A DNA stretch of 64,000 bases. Source: RPQJ01 sp041910015. GTDB lineage: Bacteria > Pseudomonadota > Gammaproteobacteria > Steroidobacterales > Steroidobacteraceae. The translations under genes were made by a program, and so were the position numbers. Position 1 is the first letter of the stretch; the number at the start of each line of letters is the position of its first letter. The notes under the pieces are model-generated. The model ran no database searches. It saw nothing but the letters and a program-made list of their open reading frames with translations, and was not told the origin of the DNA. Shown piece after piece: positions 15,351 to 23,580 of this stretch. The stretch is from assembly GCA_041910015.1 (NCBI GenBank), contig JAYRRR010000077.1:1-64000 (forward strand), in the 5' to 3' direction.

Positions 15351-17147
15351 GTGTACTCCTATCGCGCACCGCTCCGTGACATCCGTTTCGTGGTCCATGA
15401 AGTGCTCGACTTCGAGCAGCACTACCGCGCGTACGGCCGCGAGGAACTCAACCGCGAGCTGCTCGAGGGCATCCTCGAGGAGGGCGCGCGCTTCGCCGAG
15501 GACGTGCTGGCGCCGACCAACCGCATCGGCGACGAACACGGTCTCACCTTCGAGGGCGGACGGGTGACGACGCCGCCCGGGTTCAAGGCCGCGTACGAGC
15601 GCTACTGTCACGACGGCTGGATCACGATGACCGCCGATCCGGCCTGGGGTGGCCAGGGCCTCCCGACCGGCTTCTCGCTCGCGTTCGGCGAAATGCTGGT
15701 GTCCGGCAACATGGCCTGGCGCATGTACTCGGGTCTCACCGAAAGCGCCGCCGTCACGATCGCGGCGCATGCCAGCGACGCACTGAAGGCGCTCTACCTG
15801 CCGAAGATGGTCAAGGGCGAGTGGTCGGGCACGATGTGCCTGACGGAGTCGCATTGCGGCACCGACCTGGGCCTGCTCAAGACCCGGGCCGAGCCGCAGG
15901 CCGACGGCTCGTACCGCGTCACCGGCACGAAGATCTTCATCAGCGCCGGCGAGCACGACCTCACCTCGAACATCGTGCACCTGGTGCTGGCACGTCTGCC
16001 CGACGCACCCGCCGGCACGCGTGGCATCAGCCTGTTCGTCGTGCCCAAGCGCCTGCCGGATGCGAACGGCGAGGCGGGCGCGGCGAACGGCGTCCGCTGC
16101 GGCTCGATCGAGCACAAGATGGGCATTCATGCCTCGCCGACCTGCGTCATGCACTTCAACGAGTCGGTCGGCTGGCTCGTGGGCAAGCCCAACGAAGGCC
16201 TCGCGTGCATGTTCACCATGATGAACCAGGCACGTCTCGGCGTCGGCCTGCAGGGGCACGGCCTCTCCGAACTCGCCTGGCAGGCGGCCATCGCCTATGC
16301 CAACGACCGGCTGCAGGGGCGTGCCATGACGGGCCCGAAGGAGCCGGGCAAGCCGGCCGATCCGATCATCGTTCACCCGGACGTGCGGCGCATGCTGCTC
16401 ACGCAGAAGGCGTTCGTCGAGGGTGGCCGCGTGCTCTGCTTCCTGACCGGCCGCGAGATCGACAGCGCGCACCTGAACCCGGACGAGACCGCTCGCCGCC
16501 GCTCGCAGGATCTGGTCGCGTTCCTGACGCCGATCGTGAAGGGCTTCCTGACCGAGGCGGCGCTCGAGGTCACGAGTCTCGCCGTGCAGATCCACGGCGG
16601 TCATGGCTTCATCCGTCAGACCGGAGTCGAGCAACTGATGCGGGATGCGCGCATCACGCCGATCTACGAAGGCACCAACGGCGTGCAGGCGCTCGACCTG
16701 CTCGGCCGCAAGGTCTTCGGCACCGGCGGCAGGAGCCAGCAGATGATCTCGGGCCGCATCGTCGAGTCGATCCAGAAGTTCGGTCCGTTGCCGGACGTGG
16801 CTCCGTTTGCCGCGGACCTCGGCAAGCGCCTCGAGCAGTGGGGTAAGCTGACGGCCGAACTGGGTGCCGCGGCGACGAGGAACCCGGACGAGGTCGGCGC
16901 GGCCGCCACGGACTACCTGCACATTGCCGGCTACATGTGCCTCGGCTGGTGCTGGCTCGTGGCCGCCGGCGTGGCCGCGAAGGGACTGGAACAGAATCCG
17001 GACGATGACTTCTACAAGGCGAAACTCGTGACGGCCCGGCACTTCTTCACGCGGCTGCTGCCGCGCGTCGACGGGCACATGGCCGCCGCACGCGCCGGTG
17101 CGGCCGGCCTCATGGCGCTGAGCGCCGACCAGTTCGCGATCGCATGA
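15351..17147 (+). CDS. Acyl-CoA dehydrogenase (DmdC-like, with C-terminal extension)
   Basis: 598-residue flavoenzyme introducing a 2,3-double bond into an acyl-CoA and passing electrons to ETF. FAD/substrate motif CLTESHCGTDLG at about residue 164; catalytic Glu in PIYEGTNGVQALDLLGRKV at about 437; an extra C-terminal helical domain from about 465, as in the large acyl-CoA dehydrogenases that include 3-methylthiopropanoyl-CoA dehydrogenase DmdC. The true substrate is not readable from sequence. The start is GTG 15351 behind GAGAGG. Its stop overlaps proB (ATGA), an unexpected partnership of acyl-CoA oxidation with proline synthesis. ETF-ubiquinone oxidoreductase is also in the window. Confidence 0.87.
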   Translation: MYSYRAPLRDIRFVVHEVLDFEQHYRAYGREELNRELLEGILEEGARFAEDVLAPTNRIGDEHGLTFEGGRVTTPPGFKAAYERYCHDGWITMTADPAWGGQGLPTGFSLAFGEMLVSGNMAWRMYSGLTESAAVTIAAHASDALKALYLPKMVKGEWSGTMCLTESHCGTDLGLLKTRAEPQADGSYRVTGTKIFISAGEHDLTSNIVHLVLARLPDAPAGTRGISLFVVPKRLPDANGEAGAANGVRCGSIEHKMGIHASPTCVMHFNESVGWLVGKPNEGLACMFTMMNQARLGVGLQGHGLSELAWQAAIAYANDRLQGRAMTGPKEPGKPADPIIVHPDVRRMLLTQKAFVEGGRVLCFLTGREIDSAHLNPDETARRRSQDLVAFLTPIVKGFLTEAALEVTSLAVQIHGGHGFIRQTGVEQLMRDARITPIYEGTNGVQALDLLGRKVFGTGGRSQQMISGRIVESIQKFGPLPDVAPFAADLGKRLEQWGKLTAELGAAATRNPDEVGAAATDYLHIAGYMCLGWCWLVAAGVAAKGLEQNPDDDFYKAKLVTARHFFTRLLPRVDGHMAAARAGAAGLMALSADQFAIA

Positions 17148-18283
17148 GCACAGCCTCCGCTGCCAGAGGCGGCACACGTCTCGCACGCGCGCGGAGGGTC
17201 GTCGTCAAGATCGGTTCTGCGCTGCTCGTCGAGAAGTCGACGGGCCGCGTGAACCGCGCCTGGCTCGAGACGCTGGCGGCGGACGTGGCGAAGCTGCGGG
17301 CACGGGGCCAGGAAGTCATCCTCGTGTCGTCGGGCGCCATCGCGCTCGGCCGGCGCCAGCTCGGCCTGTCGGCCGGCAGGCTGCGGCTCGAGGAGAGCCA
17401 GGCCGCCGCCGCCGTGGGCCAGATCCGGCTCGCGCACGCCTGGAAGGAAGTGCTCGAGCAGCACGACTTCACGGTGGCGCAGATGCTGCTCACGCTCGGC
17501 GACACCGAGGAGCGGCGTCGCTACCTCAACGCGCGCAGCACGCTCGAGACGCTGCTCAAGCTCGGCGCGATCCCGGTCATCAACGAAAACGACACCGTTG
17601 CCACGGCAGAGATCCGCTACGGCGACAACGACCGTCTCGCCGCGCGCGTGGCGCAGATGGCGAGCGCCGACTGCCTGGTGCTGCTCTCGGACGTCGATGG
17701 GCTCTACACGGCCGACCCCGGTGTCGATTCGTCGGCAGTTCACATTCCCGAGGTCACGCGCATCACACCCGGGATCGAGGCGATGGCGGGCGGCTCCGCC
17801 TCCGACGTCGGTTCGGGCGGCATGACGACCAAGGTGCTCGCCGGCAAGATCGCGCTCGCGGCTGGCTGCAACATGTGCATCACCATCGGCCGCGAGCTGC
17901 ACCCGCTCGCGCGCATCGAATCAGGCGCGCGCTGCACGTGGTTCGTTGCCCAGTCCTCGCCGAAGACCGTGCGCAAGCAATGGATCGCCGGGCTGCTGCA
18001 GCCGGCCGGCACGCTGCACGTGGACGACGGCGCGGCGCAGGCGCTGCGCCGCGGCAAGAGCCTGCTGCCGGCGGGTGTCACGCGCGTGGACGGACGCTTC
18101 GACCGCGGCGATGCCGTGGTCGTCAAGGATGCGCAGGGCCTCGAACTCGCGCGCGGCCTGAGTGCGTATTCGAGCGACGACGCGCGCCGTGCCTGTGGCC
18201 GGCGCAGCCAGGAACTCGAGGCGATCCTCGGGTATCGTGGGCGCGACGAAATGATCCACCGTGACGACCTGGTGCTCGTTTGA
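17144..18283 (+). CDS. proB: Glutamate 5-kinase
   Basis: First step of proline synthesis: phosphorylates glutamate to gamma-glutamyl phosphate. 379 residues: amino-acid kinase domain (VVVKIGSALLVE; SSGAIALGRRQLGL; VINENDTVATAEIRYGDND; LLSDVDGLYTADP) followed from about residue 285 by a PUA domain (GTLHVDDGAAQALRRGKSLLP), the full-length feedback-regulated architecture. The start ATG overlaps the acyl-CoA dehydrogenase stop by 4 bp and its stop overlaps the proA start, giving a tight three-gene unit. Confidence 0.96.
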   Translation: MSTASAARGGTRLARARRVVVKIGSALLVEKSTGRVNRAWLETLAADVAKLRARGQEVILVSSGAIALGRRQLGLSAGRLRLEESQAAAAVGQIRLAHAWKEVLEQHDFTVAQMLLTLGDTEERRRYLNARSTLETLLKLGAIPVINENDTVATAEIRYGDNDRLAARVAQMASADCLVLLSDVDGLYTADPGVDSSAVHIPEVTRITPGIEAMAGGSASDVGSGGMTTKVLAGKIALAAGCNMCITIGRELHPLARIESGARCTWFVAQSSPKTVRKQWIAGLLQPAGTLHVDDGAAQALRRGKSLLPAGVTRVDGRFDRGDAVVVKDAQGLELARGLSAYSSDDARRACGRRSQELEAILGYRGRDEMIHRDDLVLV

Positions 18284-19557
18284 ACCACGCAGATCCGGCT
18301 TTGCTGGCGACGATCATGCAGCGCATCGGCCACGACGCCGTGGCCGCGCAGCGCGAGCTCGCGCTCGCGAGCGGCGAGCAGCGCAATCAGGCCCTGCATG
18401 CGATGGCGGCGTCGCTGCGCGCGCTGGAGGCGCGGATCCTCGAAGCCAATGCCCGCGACATGGCGGCGGCCGCGGCCGCCGGTCTCGGCAAAGCGGCGCT
18501 CGACCGACTGCAGGTCGATGCCCTGCGCATCGAGGCGATGGCGAAGGGTGTCGAGGAAATCGCCGCGCTCGACGATCCGATTGGCGCCGTGATCGCGGAC
18601 TGGACGCGACCGAACGGGCTGCGGATCCAGCGCGTGCGGGTACCGCTCGGCGTCGTCGGCATCGTCTACGAAAGCCGGCCCAACGTGACCTCCGACGCCG
18701 GTGCGCTGTGCCTCAAGTCGGCCAATGCCTCGATCCTGCGCGGTGGCAGCGAAAGCCATCATTCGAGCACGGCCATCCATGACTGCCTGGTCGCGGGCCT
18801 GCAGGCCGCAGGGCTGCCGGCGACGTGCATCCAGCTGGTGCCGACGACGGACCGGGCGGCCGTCGGAATGATGCTGTCGGGGCTCGAGAACTGCATCGAC
18901 GTGATCGTGCCGCGCGGCGGCAAGAGCCTGATCGCGCGCGTGCAGCAGGAGGCACGGGTGCCGGTCATCGGCCACCTCGAAGGTATCTGCCACGTCTATG
19001 TCGACAAGTCGGCGAACCTGGAAATGGCGCGATCGATAGTGCTGAATTCCAAGCTGCGACGCACCGGTATCTGCGGTGCGGCCGAGACGTTGCTGGTCGA
19101 CGCGGCGGCCGAGCGGACCCATCTCGCACGGCTCGTGGTCGAACTGCTCGGTGCGGGTTGCGAGGTGCGCGGCGATGCCGCCGTACGCGCCGTCGATCCC
19201 CGCGTCGTGCCGGCGAGCGAGGCCGACTGGAGCACCGAGTACCTCGACGCGATCATCGCCGTGAAGCTGGTCGATGGCGTCGATGGCGCGATCGATCACA
19301 TCGCGCGCTACGGCTCGGATCACACGGAGTCCATCGTCGCCGACGACGTGGCATCCGCCGAGCGGTTCCTCACGCGCGTCGACAGCGCGATCGTGCTGCA
19401 CAACGCGTCGACGCAGTTTGCCGACGGCGGCGAATTTGGCATGGGGGCCGAGATCGGCATTTCGACCGACCGCTTCCACGCCCGCGGGCCCGTCGGCGTC
19501 GAGCAGCTCACGAGCTACAAGTACGTCGTGCACGGCAGCGGGCAGGTGCGGCCTTAA
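18280..19557 (+). CDS. proA: Gamma-glutamyl phosphate reductase
   Basis: Reduces gamma-glutamyl phosphate to glutamate 5-semialdehyde with NADPH. Aldehyde-dehydrogenase fold; the catalytic Cys is in RRTGICGAAETLL. The TTG at 18280 overlaps the proB stop (TTGA) and gives 425 residues; an in-frame ATG at 18316 would give 413, closer to the usual 417, so both starts are plausible. The TAA stop lies in a self-complementary TTAA that also supplies the stop of the convergent MoaE-MoeB gene. Confidence 0.95.
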   Translation: MNHADPALLATIMQRIGHDAVAAQRELALASGEQRNQALHAMAASLRALEARILEANARDMAAAAAAGLGKAALDRLQVDALRIEAMAKGVEEIAALDDPIGAVIADWTRPNGLRIQRVRVPLGVVGIVYESRPNVTSDAGALCLKSANASILRGGSESHHSSTAIHDCLVAGLQAAGLPATCIQLVPTTDRAAVGMMLSGLENCIDVIVPRGGKSLIARVQQEARVPVIGHLEGICHVYVDKSANLEMARSIVLNSKLRRTGICGAAETLLVDAAAERTHLARLVVELLGAGCEVRGDAAVRAVDPRVVPASEADWSTEYLDAIIAVKLVDGVDGAIDHIARYGSDHTESIVADDVASAERFLTRVDSAIVLHNASTQFADGGEFGMGAEIGISTDRFHARGPVGVEQLTSYKYVVHGSGQVRP

Positions 19558-19589
19558 AGGGGTCTGGCCTTAAAGGGGTCAGACCCCTT
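19550..19589. repeat. REP-like palindrome with 16-bp tandem duplication
   Basis: Two adjacent 16-bp copies (19550-19565 and 19566-19581, 15 of 16 identical) of a GGCCTTAAAGGGGTC unit; the second copy completes a perfect 17-bp palindrome AAGGGGTC-A-GACCCCTT (19573-19589). GGGGTC-GACCCC palindromes recur as dispersed extragenic repeats in proteobacteria. Here the element carries the proA stop, the convergent stop on the other strand, and the last 12 codons of the MoaE-MoeB fusion. It probably also acts as a two-way transcription block. Confidence 0.65.
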
Positions 19590-21185
19590 CAAGTCCTCCA
19601 GCCCCGCCAGACCGCCGACGAGCGAGTACACCGCCGGATAGCCCTGTGCCCGCAGGTGTCTGGCGAGGGCGAGGCTGCGCACGCCGTGTGCGCATACGAT
19701 CAGGTAGCGGCCGTCGCGGGCCAACTCCGCCGATCCATCGAGCAGCCTGCCCATCGGCACGTGCAGTGCGATGCGGTGCTCCGGTGCGTCGGCGTCGCGC
19801 TCCCGCGCTTCCCGAATGTCGACGAGTGTCAATCCGGACGATCGCGCGACGGCGAGACTCGCAAACGCAATCTCCACTTGCGCAGCGGCCGCGGTTGGTC
19901 CCGGCGCCAGCGCGAGTGCGCCGTGATCGCAGGCCGGATTGCGTTGTGCCTTGAGTGTGTGCCAGTGCATGCCGAGCAGGTCGAACGTGTGCACCGCGGG
20001 CCGGCTGTCGGTGGGCAGGCCCAGCAGGATCTTGAGCGCCTGCATCGCCTGCATGGAGCCGAGTGCGGCGGGCACCGGCCCGAGCACGCCGGCCTGCGCG
20101 CAATTGCCGACCAGGCCATCGCGCGGCGCCTCGGGCCAGAGGCAGCGCAGGCAGGGCCAGTCTGCGCGCGGCAGGTACACCTGCAACTGGCCTTCGTACT
20201 GGTAGACGCTTGCGAACACCGCGGGCTTGCCTGCGCCGACCGCGGCGTCGTTGACCAGGAACTTGGTCGCGAAGTTGTCGCTGCAGTCAATCACGACGTC
20301 GTAGCGGTCGAGCCAGCGGGTGATGTTCGCGGTGGTCGCACGCTCGCCGTGCACGTCGATGCCGAGCGACGGGTTGAGCGCCCGCAGACGCTCCCCCGCG
20401 ACGTGTGCCTTGGACTTGCCGACGTCCGCCGTGCCGTAGAGGGGCTGGCGATGCAGGTTGCTGGGTTCGACGTCGTCGTCGTCCACGATGCCGATGCGCC
20501 CGACGCCGGCCGCGGCCAGATACTGCAATACGGGCACGCCGAGTCCGCCGGCGCCGATCACGAGCGCCGAGCCCTGGGCGAGCCGCGCCTGGCCGGCCAT
20601 GCCGACTTCCGGCAGCGCGACCTGGCGGGAATAGTCTGGCGCCGCCGCGCCGCTTGCGCGCCCATGTGCCTGACTGTGCGCGTGCTGCGGATCAACGGCG
20701 TGTCGTGGCGCGCAGCTGTGCGCGTGTTGCGGGCCATCGGCAGGCTCGTGCGCGCCGGGCTGCGCGCAGCGCTCGCAATTGACCCACCCCGAGTTACCGT
20801 CGACGTAGTGCTCCTTCTTCCAGATCGGCACGCGGTGCTTCACTTCGTCGATGATGTAGCGGCAGGCCGCGAACGCCTCGCCGCGGTGTGGCGCGCTGAC
20901 GCCGACCCATACTGCGATCTCGCCGAGCGCGAGGTCGCCGATGCGATGCACGCAGGCGGCCCGCCGGACGCCGTATTTCGCGATGGCTTCCGCAACGATG
21001 CGCTCGCCTTCGCGCCGCGCGAGTGTCTCGAACGCCTCGTACTCGAGGCGCCGCACTGCGCGGCCCTCGTTGTGGTCGCGCACCCAGCCCTCGAAGCTCA
21101 CGTAGCCGCCGCAGTGCGCGTCCGTGAGCGAGTCGCGGCAGGTCGCCGCGTCGAGCGGCGTCTTGCTGAACGAAAAGGGCTGCAT
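19554..21185 (-). CDS. MoaE-MoeB-rhodanese triple fusion (molybdopterin sulfur transfer)
   Basis: 543 residues combining three steps of molybdopterin synthesis. MoaE domain (1-about 140): large molybdopterin synthase subunit, with Lys116 and KK123-124 in KHRVPIWKKEHY. His-rich linker (about 141-182). MoeB/ThiF adenylyltransferase (about 184-430): GAGGLG at 211-216, CSDNF, and a zinc CxxC (CLRC); the usual second CxxC is reduced to ACDHG. Rhodanese (about 440-530): active-site loop CAHGVRS. Such a protein could adenylate MoaD, reload its C-terminal thiocarboxylate and use it. The last 12 residues come from a REP palindrome. The ATG overlaps the moaD stop by 1 bp. Confidence 0.85.
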   Translation of the reverse strand: MQPFSFSKTPLDAATCRDSLTDAHCGGYVSFEGWVRDHNEGRAVRRLEYEAFETLARREGERIVAEAIAKYGVRRAACVHRIGDLALGEIAVWVGVSAPHRGEAFAACRYIIDEVKHRVPIWKKEHYVDGNSGWVNCERCAQPGAHEPADGPQHAHSCAPRHAVDPQHAHSQAHGRASGAAAPDYSRQVALPEVGMAGQARLAQGSALVIGAGGLGVPVLQYLAAAGVGRIGIVDDDDVEPSNLHRQPLYGTADVGKSKAHVAGERLRALNPSLGIDVHGERATTANITRWLDRYDVVIDCSDNFATKFLVNDAAVGAGKPAVFASVYQYEGQLQVYLPRADWPCLRCLWPEAPRDGLVGNCAQAGVLGPVPAALGSMQAMQALKILLGLPTDSRPAVHTFDLLGMHWHTLKAQRNPACDHGALALAPGPTAAAAQVEIAFASLAVARSSGLTLVDIREARERDADAPEHRIALHVPMGRLLDGSAELARDGRYLIVCAHGVRSLALARHLRAQGYPAVYSLVGGLAGLEDLKGSDPFKARPL

Positions 21186-21427
21186 CAGCCCCCCGCGACG
21201 GGCGGGATGAAGACGACGCGATCGCCGTGGGCCAGCGCGACCGACCAGTCGCGGAACTCGTCGTTGACGGCGACCCGCAGCATCGCGCGCGGCAGGGCGA
21301 ACCCGTGCGCCGCGCGGAGTTCCTCGTAGAGGTCGGCGGGCGTGGCGGCCGCTGTCGTGACCGCTTCTTCGCTGCGGCCGGCCTGCTCGCGCAGCACGGC
21401 GAAATACTGCACGTGCACCTGCTTCAT
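21185..21427 (-). CDS. moaD: Molybdopterin synthase small subunit MoaD
   Basis: 80-residue beta-grasp sulfur carrier. The C-terminus ends ...PPVAGG, the Gly-Gly whose carboxylate is adenylated by MoeB and converted to thiocarboxylate. N-terminal VHVQYFAVLREQAG is typical MoaD. It lies between mobA (4-bp overlap) and the MoaE-MoeB-rhodanese gene (1-bp overlap), so carrier and loading enzyme are made in step. Confidence 0.93.
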   Translation of the reverse strand: MKQVHVQYFAVLREQAGRSEEAVTTAAATPADLYEELRAAHGFALPRAMLRVAVNDEFRDWSVALAHGDRVVFIPPVAGG

Positions 21428-22023
21428 GACGCTGCCCCGAGCCCCGCCCGGGCGCGCGCCAGTTCGTCCGGCGTGTTGACGTTGTCGAGTGCGTAAGGCA
21501 CGGGCTGCTCGAGCAGTTCGACGCTGGAGTTGATCACGAACTTGCGCGGACAGTTCCGTCCCGACGCGATGGAGTCGAGGATGCCCTCACGCGTGGCGGG
21601 CTCGTAGATCGCGCAGAGCGGCTCCGGCAGGCCATCGTGCGTGCTGCGAAAGGCGACGACCGGCCGTCCGTCGCGCCGCTCGACCAGCAGCCGCAGGCAG
21701 GTGTCTGTCACGAAGGGCAGGTCGCAGGCGAGGACCAGCCACGCCCGGTCCGGCCAGGCCGCTTGCGCCGAGGCGAGCCCCGCGATGGGACCGACACCCG
21801 GCCAGGCGTCGACGATCGTCGGCCTGCCCCGCCGCATCGGGTCGCCGGCCTGGTCCGCGCGGATCGAGACGAACACGTCGTCGCAATGGCGCTCCAGCAG
21901 TCCGCAGGCCCATTCGAGCTGCGGCTTGCCGTCGTGATAGCTCACAGAGGCCTTGTCCTGCCCCATGCGTCGGCTGGCACCGCCGGCCAGCACCAGCCCC
22001 GACAAACGCGGCAACGGATTCAT
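21424..22023 (-). CDS. mobA: Molybdenum cofactor guanylyltransferase MobA
   Basis: Attaches GMP to molybdopterin to form the MGD cofactor used by DMSO-reductase-family enzymes. 199 residues, close to the 194 of E. coli. N-terminal nucleotide-binding LVLAGGASRRMGQDKA, then ACDLPFV. ATG 22023 is chosen because the motif begins within the first 15 residues; its ATGA overlaps the moaC stop. Its presence predicts bis-MGD enzymes such as nitrate, formate or DMSO reductases elsewhere in the genome. Confidence 0.93.
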   Translation of the reverse strand: MNPLPRLSGLVLAGGASRRMGQDKASVSYHDGKPQLEWACGLLERHCDDVFVSIRADQAGDPMRRGRPTIVDAWPGVGPIAGLASAQAAWPDRAWLVLACDLPFVTDTCLRLLVERRDGRPVVAFRSTHDGLPEPLCAIYEPATREGILDSIASGRNCPRKFVINSSVELLEQPVPYALDNVNTPDELARARAGLGAAS

Positions 22024-22511
22024 GCGGCCACCTCGCCCTCGGCCCCAACGTCGCGCCGACCGCCTTGCTTTGCAACCAGCCGCATCTCGGCGATGACGAT
22101 CTCGTGCGACAGCGCCTTGCACATGTCGTAGATCGTGAGCGCCGCGACCGAAGCGCCCGTCAGCGCTTCCATCTCGACGCCGGTGCGGTGATGGACGGAG
22201 ACGGTGCAGCGCACGACCGCGTCGTCGTCCCGCATGTCGATCGCGACGTCACAGCGTTCGAGTCCCAGTGGGTGGCAGAACGGGATCAGCTCGTGCGTGC
22301 GCTTGGCGGCCATCACGCCGGCCACGATGGCGGTGTGGAAGACGGGGCCCTTCGCGGTCGCGAAATTCGCGTCGCGGAGCGTACGCGCCACGTCGGCCGG
22401 GAAGCGCACGCGGGTCTCGGCCACGGCCGTGCGCCGGGTCACGGCCTTGTCGCCGACGTCGACCATGGTCGGACGGCCCGCGGCATCGACGTGCGTCAGC
22501 GTATCGGCCAT
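22020..22511 (-). CDS. moaC: Cyclic pyranopterin monophosphate synthase MoaC
   Basis: Converts the MoaA product (3',8-cyclo-GTP) to cyclic pyranopterin monophosphate. 163 residues. Motifs: MVDVGDKAVTRRTAVA, the KRTHELIPFCHPL loop and VEMEALTGASVAALTIYDMCKA, all typical. Operon position between moaA (3-bp gap) and mobA (4-bp overlap). Confidence 0.96.
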   Translation of the reverse strand: MADTLTHVDAAGRPTMVDVGDKAVTRRTAVAETRVRFPADVARTLRDANFATAKGPVFHTAIVAGVMAAKRTHELIPFCHPLGLERCDVAIDMRDDDAVVRCTVSVHHRTGVEMEALTGASVAALTIYDMCKALSHEIVIAEMRLVAKQGGRRDVGAEGEVAA

Positions 22512-22514
22512 CGT

Positions 22515-23579
22515 TCAGCCACCGATGTAGTGCATCTCGACCTTGCACAGCGGCGCCTCGCGCTGGCGAAGTTCGTTGCGCAATTCACTGTAGCGGTCCG
22601 TGCGGCGCGCCCACGCGCTGCGCAGCATGTCAAGCAGCTCCGCGTCCGTCGCGCCGGCGCGCAGCGGCGCCCGCAGGTCCAGCCCCTTGCTGGCGAACAG
22701 GCAGGTGTAGAGCATGCCCTCGGAAGACAGGCGCGCGCGATTGCAGTCGCCACAGAACGGCGAACTCACCGACGACACGAAACCGATCTCGCCGGCGCCG
22801 TCGTCGTAGACGTAACGCTCGGCGACTTCGCCGCGATGGCGTCCTGTCGCGGGCGTGACCGGCCACCTCGCGTGGACCTGCGCGAGGATTTCGGTCGACG
22901 GCACCACCTGACCCGGTTCCCAGTGATTGCGCGTGCCGACGTCCATGTACTCGATCAGCCGCACGGTCACGCCGGTGCCGCGGAACCGATCGAGCACGTC
23001 GAGCACGGTGTGGTCGTTGCGGCCGCGCTGCACGACCGTATTGACCTTCACGGGCGTGAGACCTGCCGCGAGCGCGGCGTCGATGCCTTCGAGCACGTCC
23101 CGCAGGCCGCCAAAGCCGCCATTCATCTCCGAAAAGATCGCCTCGTCGAGCGAATCGAGGCTCACGGTGACGCGCTGCAGGCCGTTGCCCTTGAGCTCCG
23201 CCGCGTGTTGCGCGAGCAGGATGCCGTTGGTCGTCAGCGCGAGGTCCTCGATGCCTTCGATGTTGGACAGCTCCGCCACGAGTTCGGGCAGCCCGCTGCG
23301 CAGCAGGGGCTCGCCGCCCGTCAGCCGGACCTTGCGGACGCCGAGCTGCGCCGCGAGTCGCGCGAGCCGCGAGATCTCCTCGAACGTCAGGCGCTCGGCG
23401 GACTTGAGGAAGCGGTACTTGTCGTGAAACTTCGACTGTGGCATGCAGTACGGGCAACGGAAATTGCACCGGTCCATCACGGAGATGCGCAGGTCGTGCA
23501 GCGGCCGGTCGAACTGGTCGCGCAGCGTGATGGCCGGCGCCGAGGCGTGGGTCGTCGGAGGTAATCCCGTGGCTTTCAC
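22515..23579 (-). CDS. moaA: GTP 3',8-cyclase MoaA
   Basis: Radical-SAM enzyme for the first step of molybdopterin synthesis. 354 residues. N-terminal cluster CX3CX2C in DRCNFRCPYCMP; C-terminal second cluster in FCGDCNRARLSSEG plus TCLF (CX2CX13C); the protein ends HYIGG, the conserved Gly-Gly tail needed for catalysis. GTG 23579 is chosen because it follows the moeA stop by 1 bp; the longer upstream frame is moeA in another frame. Confidence 0.95.
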   Translation of the reverse strand: MKATGLPPTTHASAPAITLRDQFDRPLHDLRISVMDRCNFRCPYCMPQSKFHDKYRFLKSAERLTFEEISRLARLAAQLGVRKVRLTGGEPLLRSGLPELVAELSNIEGIEDLALTTNGILLAQHAAELKGNGLQRVTVSLDSLDEAIFSEMNGGFGGLRDVLEGIDAALAAGLTPVKVNTVVQRGRNDHTVLDVLDRFRGTGVTVRLIEYMDVGTRNHWEPGQVVPSTEILAQVHARWPVTPATGRHRGEVAERYVYDDGAGEIGFVSSVSSPFCGDCNRARLSSEGMLYTCLFASKGLDLRAPLRAGATDAELLDMLRSAWARRTDRYSELRNELRQREAPLCKVEMHYIGG

Positions 23580-23580
23580 A

